From contig NZ_ATUR01000005.1 of NCBI RefSeq assembly GCF_000420305.1, forward strand, positions 5,001 to 69,000: 64,000 bases of DNA, given 5' to 3'. How positions within the stretch are numbered: the stretch's first letter is position 1; each line of letters opens with the position of its first letter. This document shows positions 39,255 through 48,353 of the stretch, one piece after another. The position numbers and the translations under genes are program-made. Origin of the DNA: Novosphingopyxis baekryungensis DSM 16222 (GTDB taxonomy: Bacteria > Pseudomonadota > Alphaproteobacteria > Sphingomonadales > Sphingomonadaceae). The notes below the pieces were generated by a model, which saw nothing but the letters and a program-made list of their open reading frames with translations, had not been told where the DNA came from and searched no databases.

Positions 39255-40520
39255 TTAGCGGCTGATCCGGAGCGCGCCGCCAGCATCGGTGACGGTAAAT
39301 CCGCGCGCTGCCAGGGCCGCCCGCAGCGCTTCGCGGTCGCCGAGGAACGTCACGCGCATCACCGATGTGCCGCCAAGCGCCAGGCTGGAGGTGGTGGCGC
39401 CCTGCACGCCGCCGGTGGAGCGCACCGCCGATTCGGTTGCCGTCACCGCGCCGGCATCCGGCGTGGCATATTGCACGTTGAAGCTCTGGATCGACGGCGC
39501 AGCCGCCGGTTCGCCGCCGTTCAGCGTGGGTGAGATCGATGGAACATAATTGTCCGGCAGCTGCGATCCGCCGCTGCTCGGCTGATCCTCCGGCGTCTCC
39601 ACCTCGGTCAGCTCGCTTTCGTCGATCGGTTCCTCCACGATCAGCGACTGATCGGGCGCGAGCATGCCGCGCGACAGGGCGCTCTGATAGATGGCGTTGA
39701 TCCGCCGCACGCCCTCATCCATCATTTTGGGCACGCCATCGGGCCCGGTCGTGCGCAGCGCGAATTGATCGATATAGCGATTGTCCGGGCCGTAGCGCGC
39801 CGTGAACAGCGCGCGCACCGGCCCGCCGGGCCACTGCCGCTCCACCTTGACCACGGGAATCAGGATATCCGCCGCACCGAACTGATCGAGCAGGATGCGC
39901 CACCAGATGCGGCCACGCCGGTTGATCTGCCCCGCCGTCAGGACCAGCGAATCGCCGCCGCCGCCATAGGGCCGGATATAGTCGATCGTGCTTTCCGCCG
40001 TGCGATAGCGTGCCCAGGCCCGCTGCCAGTCGGTCTGCTGCTCGAACACCATCGGCGCACCGGCATTGATGGTGACGGGAATGATCATCAGCGGCGCAGA
40101 GCGGGTAACCTTACCGCCCACGCCGAGCAGCTGCCCGGCGCGGGAGCGATCGAACACCACCCCCAGCCGCGCGACATAGCGGCGCGGGCCGATCTGCTCT
40201 TCCTCCACCACGATGGCGGAAACCATTTCGTTCAGCCGCGCGTCCGGCAGGGTGGATTTCTGCCCGCCATGGGTGCGCGCCCATAATCTGGACCAGGCCA
40301 GGCGCTGCGCCTCCATCCAGCCATTGCGGCGCGCATCCTCAGCATCTTTGCCGGTGACATTCACTTCCACACCGCCAACCTCGAAATCGCCGGTCGAGGC
40401 GATCGGCGGAACGCCGCGTTCGGGGCCCTCGATCTGCGCATAAACCAGCGCGGACGAGCCCACCAGCGCCAGCGCGGCGGCAGCGATCATCCATCGGGCA
40501 GGGGTGGTGCGCAAGGTCAT
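39255..40520 (-). CDS. exported DUF2066 domain protein
   Basis: A 421-residue protein with an N-terminal signal or anchor segment (about 11-28, [19 protein letters not shown]). The DUF2066-like domain follows ([30 protein letters not shown] at about 46-75), and the C-terminal third ends in a strand-rich region with [25 protein letters not shown]2066 proteins have no known function; they are commonly encoded between hda and purM in proteobacteria, as here. The ATG at 40520 begins the signal segment; the upstream frame contains the purM promoter region. Confidence 0.8.
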   Translation of the reverse strand: MTLRTTPARWMIAAAALALVGSSALVYAQIEGPERGVPPIASTGDFEVGGVEVNVTGKDAEDARRNGWMEAQRLAWSRLWARTHGGQKSTLPDARLNEMVSAIVVEEEQIGPRRYVARLGVVFDRSRAGQLLGVGGKVTRSAPLMIIPVTINAGAPMVFEQQTDWQRAWARYRTAESTIDYIRPYGGGGDSLVLTAGQINRRGRIWWRILLDQFGAADILIPVVKVERQWPGGPVRALFTARYGPDNRYIDQFALRTTGPDGVPKMMDEGVRRINAIYQSALSRGMLAPDQSLIVEEPIDESELTEVETPEDQPSSGGSQLPDNYVPSISPTLNGGEPAAAPSIQSFNVQYATPDAGAVTATESAVRSTGGVQGATTSSLALGGTSVMRVTFLGDREALRAALAARGFTVTDAGGALRISR

Positions 40521-40611
40521 CGGCGCTCTTTTGGCGACAGAAGCATGGAATTCCAAGCGCGATCTGGTTAGGCGCGGGGGAATACCCGTCAGAGGCGCAA
40601 GGATCACCGCA

Positions 40612-41718
40612 ATGGAAAACAGCTCAGACAAGGATACCGCCTATAGCTACGCGAAATCCGGCGTATCGATTGCGGCGGGCAATGCGCTGGTGAAAGCCAT
40701 CGCCCCATTGGCCCGCGCCACCGCGCGCGCCGGCGCGGATGCGGACCTGGGCGGCTTTGGCGGCTTCTTCGATCCGAAGGCAGCCGGCTTCAAGGATCCG
40801 CTGCTGGTGGCCGCCAATGACGGTGTGGGCACCAAGGTGAAGCTGGCGATCGACCATGACCGGCATGACGAGATCGGCATCGATCTGGTGGCGATGTGCG
40901 TGAACGATCTGATCGTGCAGGGCGCAGAGCCGCTGTTCTTCCTCGATTATTTCGCCACCGGAAAGCTGGAAAACGGTATCGCCGAGCGCGTAGTCGCGGG
41001 CATTGCGGACGGCTGCAAGCTGGCCGGCTGCGCGCTGATCGGCGGCGAGACCGCGGAAATGCCGGGCATGTATGCGGCGGGCGATTATGACCTTGCGGGC
41101 TTTTCCGTCGGCGCGGTGGAACGCGGCGATCAGCTGACCGGCGACGCGATATCGCCGGGCGATCTGATCCTGGGGCTGGCCAGTTCCGGCGTGCACAGCA
41201 ACGGCTTCTCGCTGGTGCGGCGGCTGGCGGCAGACAAGGGCTGGCAGATGGACGCCCCCGCCCCGTTCGACGAATCGCGCAGCCTGCTCGACGCGCTGAT
41301 CGCACCGACAAAAATCTACGTCCGCGCGCTGCTGCCGCTGCTGCGCGAAGAGCGGATCAACGGGCTGGCCCATATCACGGGCGGTGGCCTGCTGGAAAAT
41401 ATCCCGCGCGTGCTGCCAGAGGGGTGCCGCGCGCTGATCGATGCCGGGGCATGGGACCAGCCGGGCCTGATGGCGTTCCTGCAGGAGCAGGGGTCGATCG
41501 CGCCGGATGAAATGGCGCGCACCTTCAATTGCGGTATCGGAATGGCCGTGATCGTGCGCGAGGATCAGGCGCGCCGCGTGACGCAGGCCTTGGAGGCTGC
41601 GGGCGAGACCGTCCATGCCATCGGCCGCATCGCCGCCGGTCAGCGCGGTTGCCGCATCGGCGCAGCCCGCGGCGACTGGGGCGCAGCCGCCGATTGGGAA
41701 GCACGCCATGATGCGTGA
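40612..41718 (+). CDS. purM: phosphoribosylformylglycinamidine cyclo-ligase
   Basis: A 368-residue AIR synthetase, fifth step of purine synthesis, converting FGAM to AIR with ATP. Family marks are [38 protein letters not shown] (about 143-153) and [16 protein letters not shown] (about 253-268). AAGGA precedes the ATG at 40612. It is followed by purN and is divergent from the DUF2066 gene; the spacer of about 90 bases must hold both promoters. Confidence 0.96.
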   Translation: MENSSDKDTAYSYAKSGVSIAAGNALVKAIAPLARATARAGADADLGGFGGFFDPKAAGFKDPLLVAANDGVGTKVKLAIDHDRHDEIGIDLVAMCVNDLIVQGAEPLFFLDYFATGKLENGIAERVVAGIADGCKLAGCALIGGETAEMPGMYAAGDYDLAGFSVGAVERGDQLTGDAISPGDLILGLASSGVHSNGFSLVRRLAADKGWQMDAPAPFDESRSLLDALIAPTKIYVRALLPLLREERINGLAHITGGGLLENIPRVLPEGCRALIDAGAWDQPGLMAFLQEQGSIAPDEMARTFNCGIGMAVIVREDQARRVTQALEAAGETVHAIGRIAAGQRGCRIGAARGDWGAAADWEARHDA

Positions 41719-41753
41719 AGCCTTGGCCAGCGCAGCACAGACGGATCTGGTCC

Positions 41754-42353
41754 GTGGCTGAACGGGCCAAACTTGCCGTTCTGCTGTCCGGGCGCGGCTC
41801 CAACATGGCGGCCCTGCTGTACGCCGCCAAGGCGCAGGATTGCCCCTATGCCATCGTGCTGGTGGCCTCCAACGATCCCGATGCCCCCGGCCTCCAGCTG
41901 GCACAGGCAGAAGGCATCGCCACCTTTGCCCGCCCCCATAAGGGCATGGCGCGCAGCGACCATGACGCGGTGATGGATGCAGCCGTGCGTGCGGCTGGCG
42001 CGGATTATATCGCGCTGGCCGGCTATATGCGCATCCTGAGCGAAGGCTTCGTGCGCGGCTGGCAGGGCCGGATGCTGAACATCCACCCTTCCCTGCTGCC
42101 GAAATACAAAGGTCTCCACACGCATGAACGCGCGCTGGAAGCGGGCGACAGCCATGGCGGCTGCTCGGTCCATCTGGTGACCGCCGAACTGGACGATGGG
42201 CCGGTGCTCGCGCAGACCGAGGTGGCGATTTTGCCGGGCGACGATGCGGACAGCCTCTCGGCGCGCGTGCTGATCGCCGAACATCAGCTCTATCCCCGTA
42301 CCCTGGCCGCCTATGTCCGCACGCGCGCCGGACATGCCGACGGCGCAGGCTGA
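41754..42353 (+). CDS. purN: phosphoribosylglycinamide formyltransferase (GART)
   Basis: A 199-residue folate-dependent transformylase (third step of purine synthesis). The phosphate-binding motif LLSGRGSNMAALL (about 9-21), the active-site HPSLLPKYKG (about 103-112) with the catalytic Asn-His-Asp set, and the closing HQLYPRTLAAY are clear. The start is uncertain: GTG at 41754 gives the usual family N-terminus, while GTG at 41715 overlaps the purM stop as GTGA and would couple translation. I favour 41754 from length. Confidence 0.93.
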   Translation: MAERAKLAVLLSGRGSNMAALLYAAKAQDCPYAIVLVASNDPDAPGLQLAQAEGIATFARPHKGMARSDHDAVMDAAVRAAGADYIALAGYMRILSEGFVRGWQGRMLNIHPSLLPKYKGLHTHERALEAGDSHGGCSVHLVTAELDDGPVLAQTEVAILPGDDADSLSARVLIAEHQLYPRTLAAYVRTRAGHADGAG

Positions 42354-42359
42354 CGCCGC

Positions 42360-43043
42360 GTGCCGGCCGATCGCAAGAGCCTGCTGGCCGCCGCCACCAT
42401 GACCGCCACCGCCGGATATGTCGACGCGGCGGGATTTCTGGCGACCGGCGGATTTTTCCTGTCGTTCATGAGCGGCAACTCCACGCGGGCGGGCATCGGG
42501 CTGGTCGAATCCTGGGCCGCCGCCTCGACGGCGCTGACGCTGATCGGCGCCTTTCTGACCGGCGTGATTGCCGCCACGCTTCTGGGCCGCATCGGGCGGG
42601 GCCGCTGGATCGCCCGGCATCGCGCCAGTCTGCTGCTGCTCCTGATCGCATTCTGTCTGGCGGTCAGCCTGCTGCTGCTGGAACATGACTGGCGCATTGC
42701 CGGCATGTTTCTGATCGCCTTTGCCATGGGCGCGGAAAATCTGGTGTTCGAGAAAGACGGCGAGGTCCGTTTCGGCGTCACCTATATGACCGGCACGCTG
42801 GTCAAGATCGGTCAGCGCATCGGATGGGCGCTGAGCGGTGGGCCGCGCTGGCTATGGCTGCGCTATGCCGCGCTGTGGAGCGCCATGCTGCTGGGCGGTG
42901 CCTGCGGCGCGCTGGCATTCCTGCAGTGGCACTATGCCGCCTTGTGGGGCCCGGTCGGCGTGCTGATCGTGCTCGCAGCGGTGCTGCGCGGCCATGATGC
43001 TGCGCCATCGGATGCGGCACAAGCGGTTGGTGCCGCCGCCTAG
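42360..43043 (+). CDS. DUF1275 (YoaK) membrane protein
   Basis: A 227-residue polytopic inner-membrane protein with about six hydrophobic segments. It opens with the family motif TATAGYVDAAGFLATGGFFLSFMSGNSTR and continues with NLVFEKDGEVRFGVTYMTGTLVKIG, both typical of DUF1275, a family of unknown transport or sensing function. It starts with a GTG six bases after the purN stop, so it belongs to the purMN transcript. Confidence 0.88.
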   Translation: MPADRKSLLAAATMTATAGYVDAAGFLATGGFFLSFMSGNSTRAGIGLVESWAAASTALTLIGAFLTGVIAATLLGRIGRGRWIARHRASLLLLLIAFCLAVSLLLLEHDWRIAGMFLIAFAMGAENLVFEKDGEVRFGVTYMTGTLVKIGQRIGWALSGGPRWLWLRYAALWSAMLLGGACGALAFLQWHYAALWGPVGVLIVLAAVLRGHDAAPSDAAQAVGAAA

Positions 43044-43056
43044 CGCTACGCCCCGA

Positions 43057-43200
43057 TCAGCCGCCGCCGCGGCAGCGCTTGGAGCAATATTTCACCTCGT
43101 CCCACACATCCTTCCACTTTTTGCGCCAGGTGAAGGGACGGCCACAGGTCGGGCAGATCTTGGTGGGCAAGTTGGCCTTTTCGACGCGCTTGCCCACCAT
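43057..43200 (-). CDS. DUF2256 zinc-ribbon protein, 47 residues
   Basis: A very short gene missed by length-limited gene finders. It encodes 47 residues starting MVGKRVEKANLPTKICPTCG and ending RCRGGG, with CxxC (Cys16, Cys19) and CxxxC (Cys39, Cys43) placed for one zinc ion and the conserved block FTWRKKWKDVWDEVKYC between them. This is the DUF2256 signature, a tiny family of unknown function. The stop lies 13 bases from the convergent DUF1275 stop, and the start is six bases after the ndk stop, suggesting cotranscription with ndk. Confidence 0.85.
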   Translation of the reverse strand: MVGKRVEKANLPTKICPTCGRPFTWRKKWKDVWDEVKYCSKRCRGGG

Positions 43201-43206
43201 GATGGA

Positions 43207-43629
43207 TTATCCGACGATTTCGGCGTCGGTGAAGAAGAACTTGATCTCATTGGCAGCGTTTTCTTCGCTGTCCGAACCATGGACCGTGTTCGCCTCGATG
43301 CTCTCGGCCAGTTCCTTGCGGATCGTGCCGGCTTCGGCGTCCGCAGGGTTGGTGGCGCCCATGATGTCGCGGTTGCGCTTCACGGCGTCTTCGCCTTCCA
43401 GCACCTGCACGACCACGGGACCGCTGGTCATGAAATCGACCAGTTCACCGTAGAAAGGACGCTCGGCATGGACGGCGTAAAAGCCCTCGGCCTGTTCCTT
43501 GGTCATCTGGATGCGCTTGGAGGCGACGACGCGCAGGCCGGCGTCTTCCAGCATCTTGGTAACCGCGCCGGTGATGTTGCGGCGTGTGCCATCGGGCTTG
43601 ATGATCGAAAAGGTGCGGGTAACCGCCAT
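43207..43629 (-). CDS. ndk: nucleoside diphosphate kinase
   Basis: A 140-residue kinase that equalises NTP pools by transferring phosphate through an active-site histidine. Conserved regions are [13 protein letters not shown] at the start and the active-site [12 protein letters not shown] (phospho-His at about 117). CAGGAG precedes the ATG at 43629. It lies downstream of holC and pepA on the same strand, a common order in alphaproteobacteria. Confidence 0.96.
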   Translation of the reverse strand: MAVTRTFSIIKPDGTRRNITGAVTKMLEDAGLRVVASKRIQMTKEQAEGFYAVHAERPFYGELVDFMTSGPVVVQVLEGEDAVKRNRDIMGATNPADAEAGTIRKELAESIEANTVHGSDSEENAANEIKFFFTDAEIVG

Positions 43630-43772
43630 GATAAACTCCTGAGAATGTTACGGGGATATGGATTGGATGAGCGCGCCCCTAGCGCCGAAGCGTGGTCTCG
43701 GCAAGCGGCAGGTGACGGGAAGACGCATGGAGCGAAATCGCGATTCGCGGCCCCGCCCACGCGCCGAAATCA

Positions 43773-44213
43773 TCAGGCAGCACGCGTCCATCGCCCGCCA
43801 TCCTGCTTCCAATAGTGGCATTGCCAGCCTTCCCTGGCGCTTAGCATCTTCCAGGCGGCGCGTGCCCCTTCCACCTTGTCCGGCTCGAACAGGAAGAAGA
43901 TGCGATCATAGCCATCGACATCGTCGCGCCAGTCGCCGTCCGCGATAGCGCAATATTGCGCGCCATTGCCGCCATTGGCATCCGCGCCAAGCAATATGGG
44001 CTGGCATGCCTCATCGCACTGCCCTGCTTCGCCATGCGCCAGAAAGGATTCCGGCGCGGCATGCCACAGCGCTTCGGACAAAGCCGCGCGCGCGCCCTTA
44101 TCCCGGTGCGCCACATGCATGCGGTGCCCGGCCTGCAGCGATTTCTGCGCCAGCACCGGCAGGATGCTGGCAGCAGGATCGCGGGTCAGCTGATAGAAAT
44201 CGACTTGAGGCAT
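43773..44213 (-). CDS. holC: DNA polymerase III subunit chi
   Basis: A 146-residue subunit of the clamp-loader complex that links it to single-stranded DNA-binding protein. The opening VDFYQLTRDP, the centre GHRMHVAHRDKG and the closing YDRIFFLFEPDKVEGARAAWK are typical of HolC. It follows pepA on the same strand (pepA-holC-ndk), separated by about 55 bases containing a perfect hairpin. Confidence 0.9.
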   Translation of the reverse strand: MPQVDFYQLTRDPAASILPVLAQKSLQAGHRMHVAHRDKGARAALSEALWHAAPESFLAHGEAGQCDEACQPILLGADANGGNGAQYCAIADGDWRDDVDGYDRIFFLFEPDKVEGARAAWKMLSAREGWQCHYWKQDGGRWTRAA

Positions 44214-44234
44214 GGGCGCGCCATAGCAAATAAC

Positions 44235-44260
44235 GCCATTCCGGCGAAGACCGGAATGGC
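44235..44260. repeat. perfect hairpin between pepA and holC
   Basis: GCCATTCCGG (44235-44244) and CCGGAATGGC (44251-44260) are exact inverted repeats with a six-base CGAAGA loop. The sequence ATTCCGG...CCGGAAT is the same core as the second hairpin of the REP-like element at 6908-6927. No T-run follows on either strand, so it is more likely a repeat or mRNA stability element than a terminator. Confidence 0.65.
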
Positions 44261-44268
44261 ATGAGACG

Positions 44269-45720
44269 TTATGCCTCGATATTGTCTGCCACGAACCGGT
44301 CGAGCAAACGCACGCCGAAGCCGGTTGCGCCCTTGGCTGCGGTGGCGCTGTCCTTATCGGCCCAGGCCATGCCGGCGATGTCGAGATGCGCCCATTTCAC
44401 GCCGTCCTGGATGAACCGCTGCAGGAACTGCGCAGCGGTGATCGAACCGGCAGAGCGCGGGCCGACATTCTTCATGTCGGCGATCGGGCTGTCGATCAGC
44501 TTGTCATAGGCCTTGCCGAGCGGCAGGCGCCACAACGCATCGCCGGAATCCTTGCCGGCCTTGATCAGCTTGTCGGCCAGGCCATCATCGTTGGAAAAGA
44601 TACCGGCCTGCTCATGGCCCAGCGCCACCAGCATCGCACCGGTCAAGGTGGCGAGATCGACGATCATCGCGGGATCATAGGTTTCCTGTGCCCAGTGCAG
44701 CGCATCGCACAATACCAGCCGGCCTTCGGCGTCCGTGTTGATGACTTCGATGGTCTGGCCGCTCATGGACGTGACGATGTCGCCAGGGCGCTGCGCCCGC
44801 CCATCGGGCATATTCTCGACCAGCCCGCAAATGCCCACGACATTGGCCTTGGCCTTGCGCCCGGCAATGGCGGTCATCGCGCCGGCAACGGCTCCGGCAC
44901 CGCCCATGTCCCACTTCATGTCTTCCATACCGGCCGGCGCTTTCAAGGAGATACCGCCGGTATCGAAGGTGACGCCCTTGCCGACGAACACCATCGGCTT
45001 GTCGCCATCCTTGCCGCCCATATATTCCAGCGCGAGCAGGCGGGCGGGCTTTTCCGAGCCCAGGCTGACGCCCAGCAGCGCATGCATGCCGAGCTTTTCC
45101 ATCTCCGGCTCGTCCAGCACCCGGATCGTCACGCCAAGCGGCTCCATCTTGGCCCTGGCACGCTCCACGAAGCTTTCGGGATAGACGATGTTTGCCGGCT
45201 CGGACACCAGCTCACGCGTGAAGGCCACGCCCTCCGCAATGGCGGCAAGATGCGTCCAGCGATCCTGCATCGCCTGATCGGCACCGACCAGCGTCACCGT
45301 CTTCAGGCTGGGCTTTTCATGATCCTTCAGCGTGGTGCGATGCGTATCGATCCGCCAGCTGCGCAGCTTGGCGCCATAAGCGAGGTCCGCCGCCTGTTCG
45401 GTCGACAGCCCGTCCACCATCAGCGCGGCATGCTGCGCGCCGGAGGTGAGCAGCTGCGCGGAGATTGCGCCGCCAGCCTTGTCGAACCCGTCGCTGCCGG
45501 TGCCGACCAGCAGGATACGCACCGTGCTGCCATCCTGATCCACATAGGTGGAAAAGCTCTGCCCGGCCTTGCCCTCGAATCGCGCGGACCTGGCGGCGTC
45601 GGTCACCATCTTGCCCTGCGCGATCGGCCATGCGCCCGCATCCGGCCCGCCTTTGCCCACCGGAAAGACCAGAACGTCTGCATCGGCGGGGCGGTCGGCG
45701 GAAAATTGAATATCGATCAA
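44269..45720 (-). CDS. pepA: leucyl aminopeptidase PepA (M17)
   Basis: A 483-residue zinc aminopeptidase removing N-terminal residues. The C-terminal catalytic domain (about 165-483) has KGVTFDTGGISLKAP (about 248-262) and the metal/substrate motif NTDAEGRLVLCDAL (about 328-341), plus VDLATLTGAM. The N-terminal domain is the usual macro-like one. PepA proteins may also bind DNA in some bacteria. Neighbour holC is downstream; lptD is divergent. Confidence 0.95.
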   Translation of the reverse strand: MIDIQFSADRPADADVLVFPVGKGGPDAGAWPIAQGKMVTDAARSARFEGKAGQSFSTYVDQDGSTVRILLVGTGSDGFDKAGGAISAQLLTSGAQHAALMVDGLSTEQAADLAYGAKLRSWRIDTHRTTLKDHEKPSLKTVTLVGADQAMQDRWTHLAAIAEGVAFTRELVSEPANIVYPESFVERARAKMEPLGVTIRVLDEPEMEKLGMHALLGVSLGSEKPARLLALEYMGGKDGDKPMVFVGKGVTFDTGGISLKAPAGMEDMKWDMGGAGAVAGAMTAIAGRKAKANVVGICGLVENMPDGRAQRPGDIVTSMSGQTIEVINTDAEGRLVLCDALHWAQETYDPAMIVDLATLTGAMLVALGHEQAGIFSNDDGLADKLIKAGKDSGDALWRLPLGKAYDKLIDSPIADMKNVGPRSAGSITAAQFLQRFIQDGVKWAHLDIAGMAWADKDSATAAKGATGFGVRLLDRFVADNIEA

Positions 45721-45885
45721 GGGAATGTCCTTCTTTATATTATCGTTGTGCTATGCCGATTAGACGGATGGGCAGGCAGGCCGGTTCCACCCTGGCTGCC
45801 ACAAACAGCCGCATTGCGGGATCACTTGCGCTGGTGCAATAGGCGCCGCTGAAGGGTCGCGGCCCAGCGTAGCTAAGGACGTCGC

Positions 45886-48228
45886 ATGAAGGCGCACATG
45901 ATGGGACAAGGTGCCGCTGCCTGCGTGATCGCAGCCGTGCTCGGCTTGTCCGCCTATCCAGCCGCAGCGCAGCAGGCAATTGCGCAGGGGCCGGAAGTAT
46001 CGGCGCCGCAAGCGCCCGCCGCGCCGGTCGATACCACGCCTTCGCCCGCCACGCCCGTCGCGCCGTCCGGTCCCGCGCAGGCGGACGCAGCATCCAGCGC
46101 TGGCAATGCCGCCGACAGCGCGGCCGACAGCAGCGAGGTCGGCTTCGCCGCCGACACGCTGAGCTATGACAGCGAAGCGGATATCGTGACCGCCAGCGGC
46201 AATGTGGAAGTTGCGCGGCAAGGCTACAGCGTGTTCGCCGACGAAGTGCGCTGGGACCGCAAGAGCGGGGAGGTCAAGGCCAGCGGAGCGGTGCGCGCCG
46301 TCAGCCCCAATAGCGACATTGCCTATGGCGAATCGGTGGTGCTGGCGGACGATCTGCGCGAAGGCGTGATCGACAATCTGCTGCTCGTGCTGGCCGAAGG
46401 CGGCCGGCTGGCCGCCGTGAAGGGCGTGCGCCGCAGCAATGGCGTGGTCGAGCTGCAGCGCGCCGCCTATTCGCCCTGCGCGGTGCTGGACAGCAACGGC
46501 TGCCCGAAGGACCCGACCTGGCAGGTCAATGCGGTGCGGGTGACCTATGATCCCGCTCGCCGCCGCGTCAGCTATTCCGGTGCGCGGATCGAACTGTTCG
46601 GCGTGCCGGTCATTCCCCTGCCCGGGCTGTCGCACCCCATCGGCGATGGCTCCGAAAGCGGGTTGCTGGTGCCCGATGTCGGCATCGACAACAATAACGG
46701 CGTCAAGCTGACCCTGCCCTATTATATCCGGCTGGCCAACAACCGCGATCTGACCATCGCGCCCAGTTTCTACACCGGCGTGCTGCCGGTGCTGAGCGGC
46801 ACCTACAGGGAACTCAACAGTCTGGGCGCGTTCCAGCTGACCGGGTACGGCACCTATAGCCGGCGCCAGTCCATCAGCCGCTTGCCGGTCTCGGAGCGGG
46901 AATTTCGCGGCTATATCGAAGGCAGCGGGGAGCTGCGTCCCGCCGAAAACTGGACGATCAGCGGTTCGGTGCGCCGCACCACCGACCGTACGTTCCTGCG
47001 CCGCTACAATATCAGCCGGGATGACCGGCTCCGGTCCACGCTGCAAGCCGAGCGGATCGACAGCAACAGCTATTTCCGGCTGGCCGGATGGGCCGTGCAG
47101 ACCCTGCGCGTCGATGTCGATCAGGGTCTGGTGCCGCTGGCTCTGCCCGAGATCGATTATCGCCGGAAACTGGACGACCCGCTGCTGGGCGGCAAGGTGA
47201 TGGTGCAGCTCAACAGCCTGGCGATCGGCCGCGCCGAGGGGCAGGACACGCAGCGCGCCTTTGCATCGGCCCGCTGGGACAAGCGCCTCGTCAGCAATCT
47301 CGGCCATCTCGTCACCTTTTCGCTGCTCGGCCGGGCGGATCTCTATCACAGCAGCGATAATGAGACGACGAGCACCGTCAGCTATCGCGGTATGGAAGGT
47401 TTCGAGAACCGCTTCATCGGCACCGCCGCCGTGGATGTCAGCTGGCCCTTCATCGGCCAGGCGTTCGGCGGCACGCAGATCATCACGCCGCGCGTCCAGT
47501 TCGTGGAAACGCCGCCTGTCGGCAATATGGACATTCCGAACGAGGATTCGCGCGCGGTGGAGCTGGAGGACATCAACCTGTTCTCGCTCAACCGCTTTCC
47601 CGGATATGATCGCTATGAAGATGGCGCCCGGCTGGTCTACGGCCTCGATTACTCGCTGCTGACCGACAATTTGTCGGTCCACGCGAATATCGGCCAGAGC
47701 TACCGCCTGTCGAACAGCGAGATCATCTTTCCCGATGGCACCGGCCTGTCCGAGACGATTTCGGATATCGTCGGGCGTACCGATGTGCGCTTTCGCAACT
47801 TCGTGCGGCTGACCCATCGCTATCGTCTGGACAAGGATTCTCTTTCGATCCGGCGGAACGAGATCGACGCCACCGTCGGTTCCACCCAGACTTATGCCCG
47901 GATCGGCTATCTGCGGCTCAACCGCGACATTTCCGGCGAGCTGGAGGATTTGCGCGATCGTGAGGAACTGCGCGCAGCTGGGCGCGTGGCCTTTGCCCGC
48001 TATTGGTCGGTCTTCGGATCGGCCATTGTCGATCTGACCAATGCCGATGAGGATCCCTTTGCCGACAAGGAGGGTTTCCGCCCGATCCGCCACCGGCTCG
48101 GCGTGGCCTATGATGACGATTGTCTGAGCATCGGGCTGACGTGGCGGCGCGATTATGAGGCGGTTGGCGACGCGCGGCGCGGCAACAGCTTCCTGTTCCG
48201 GCTGGCATTTCGCAACCTTGGCGTATAA
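45886..48228 (+). CDS. lptD: outer-membrane LPS-assembly protein LptD (OstA)
   Basis: A 780-residue outer-membrane protein that translocates lipopolysaccharide-type lipids to the cell surface. A signal peptide (about 1-27) is followed by an Ala/Pro-rich linker (about 30-80), a periplasmic OstA-like beta-jellyroll (about 85-170, FAADTLSYDSEADIVTASGNVE) and the large beta-barrel domain. The AAGGA site precedes the ATG. In Sphingomonadales LPS is replaced by glycosphingolipids, yet the Lpt export gene is kept. It heads lptD-surA-pdxA-rsmA. Confidence 0.93.
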   Translation: MKAHMMGQGAAACVIAAVLGLSAYPAAAQQAIAQGPEVSAPQAPAAPVDTTPSPATPVAPSGPAQADAASSAGNAADSAADSSEVGFAADTLSYDSEADIVTASGNVEVARQGYSVFADEVRWDRKSGEVKASGAVRAVSPNSDIAYGESVVLADDLREGVIDNLLLVLAEGGRLAAVKGVRRSNGVVELQRAAYSPCAVLDSNGCPKDPTWQVNAVRVTYDPARRRVSYSGARIELFGVPVIPLPGLSHPIGDGSESGLLVPDVGIDNNNGVKLTLPYYIRLANNRDLTIAPSFYTGVLPVLSGTYRELNSLGAFQLTGYGTYSRRQSISRLPVSEREFRGYIEGSGELRPAENWTISGSVRRTTDRTFLRRYNISRDDRLRSTLQAERIDSNSYFRLAGWAVQTLRVDVDQGLVPLALPEIDYRRKLDDPLLGGKVMVQLNSLAIGRAEGQDTQRAFASARWDKRLVSNLGHLVTFSLLGRADLYHSSDNETTSTVSYRGMEGFENRFIGTAAVDVSWPFIGQAFGGTQIITPRVQFVETPPVGNMDIPNEDSRAVELEDINLFSLNRFPGYDRYEDGARLVYGLDYSLLTDNLSVHANIGQSYRLSNSEIIFPDGTGLSETISDIVGRTDVRFRNFVRLTHRYRLDKDSLSIRRNEIDATVGSTQTYARIGYLRLNRDISGELEDLRDREELRAAGRVAFARYWSVFGSAIVDLTNADEDPFADKEGFRPIRHRLGVAYDDDCLSIGLTWRRDYEAVGDARRGNSFLFRLAFRNLGV

Positions 48229-48353
48229 GGCTCCGCCTCTTGAGGGGTAGAGTATCGGGGGCGCGGCCTTTCATCAGCGGTTCAGCGCGCTGAGGCTAGC
48301 ACGGCCCTATCTCGACGCCCCCATATGGTTTTGGAAACGACTGGCTCACCCTT

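Noticed and set aside
45752-45841. A 29-residue frame in the pepA-lptD spacer
   Set aside because: No ribosome binding site and no protein-like features; the space is needed for two divergent promoters.
45760-48093. Long minus-strand frame of 777 residues
   Set aside because: Antisense of lptD; composition is shadow-like (His, Arg and Ala rich) and no family motif is seen, while lptD has signal peptide and barrel.
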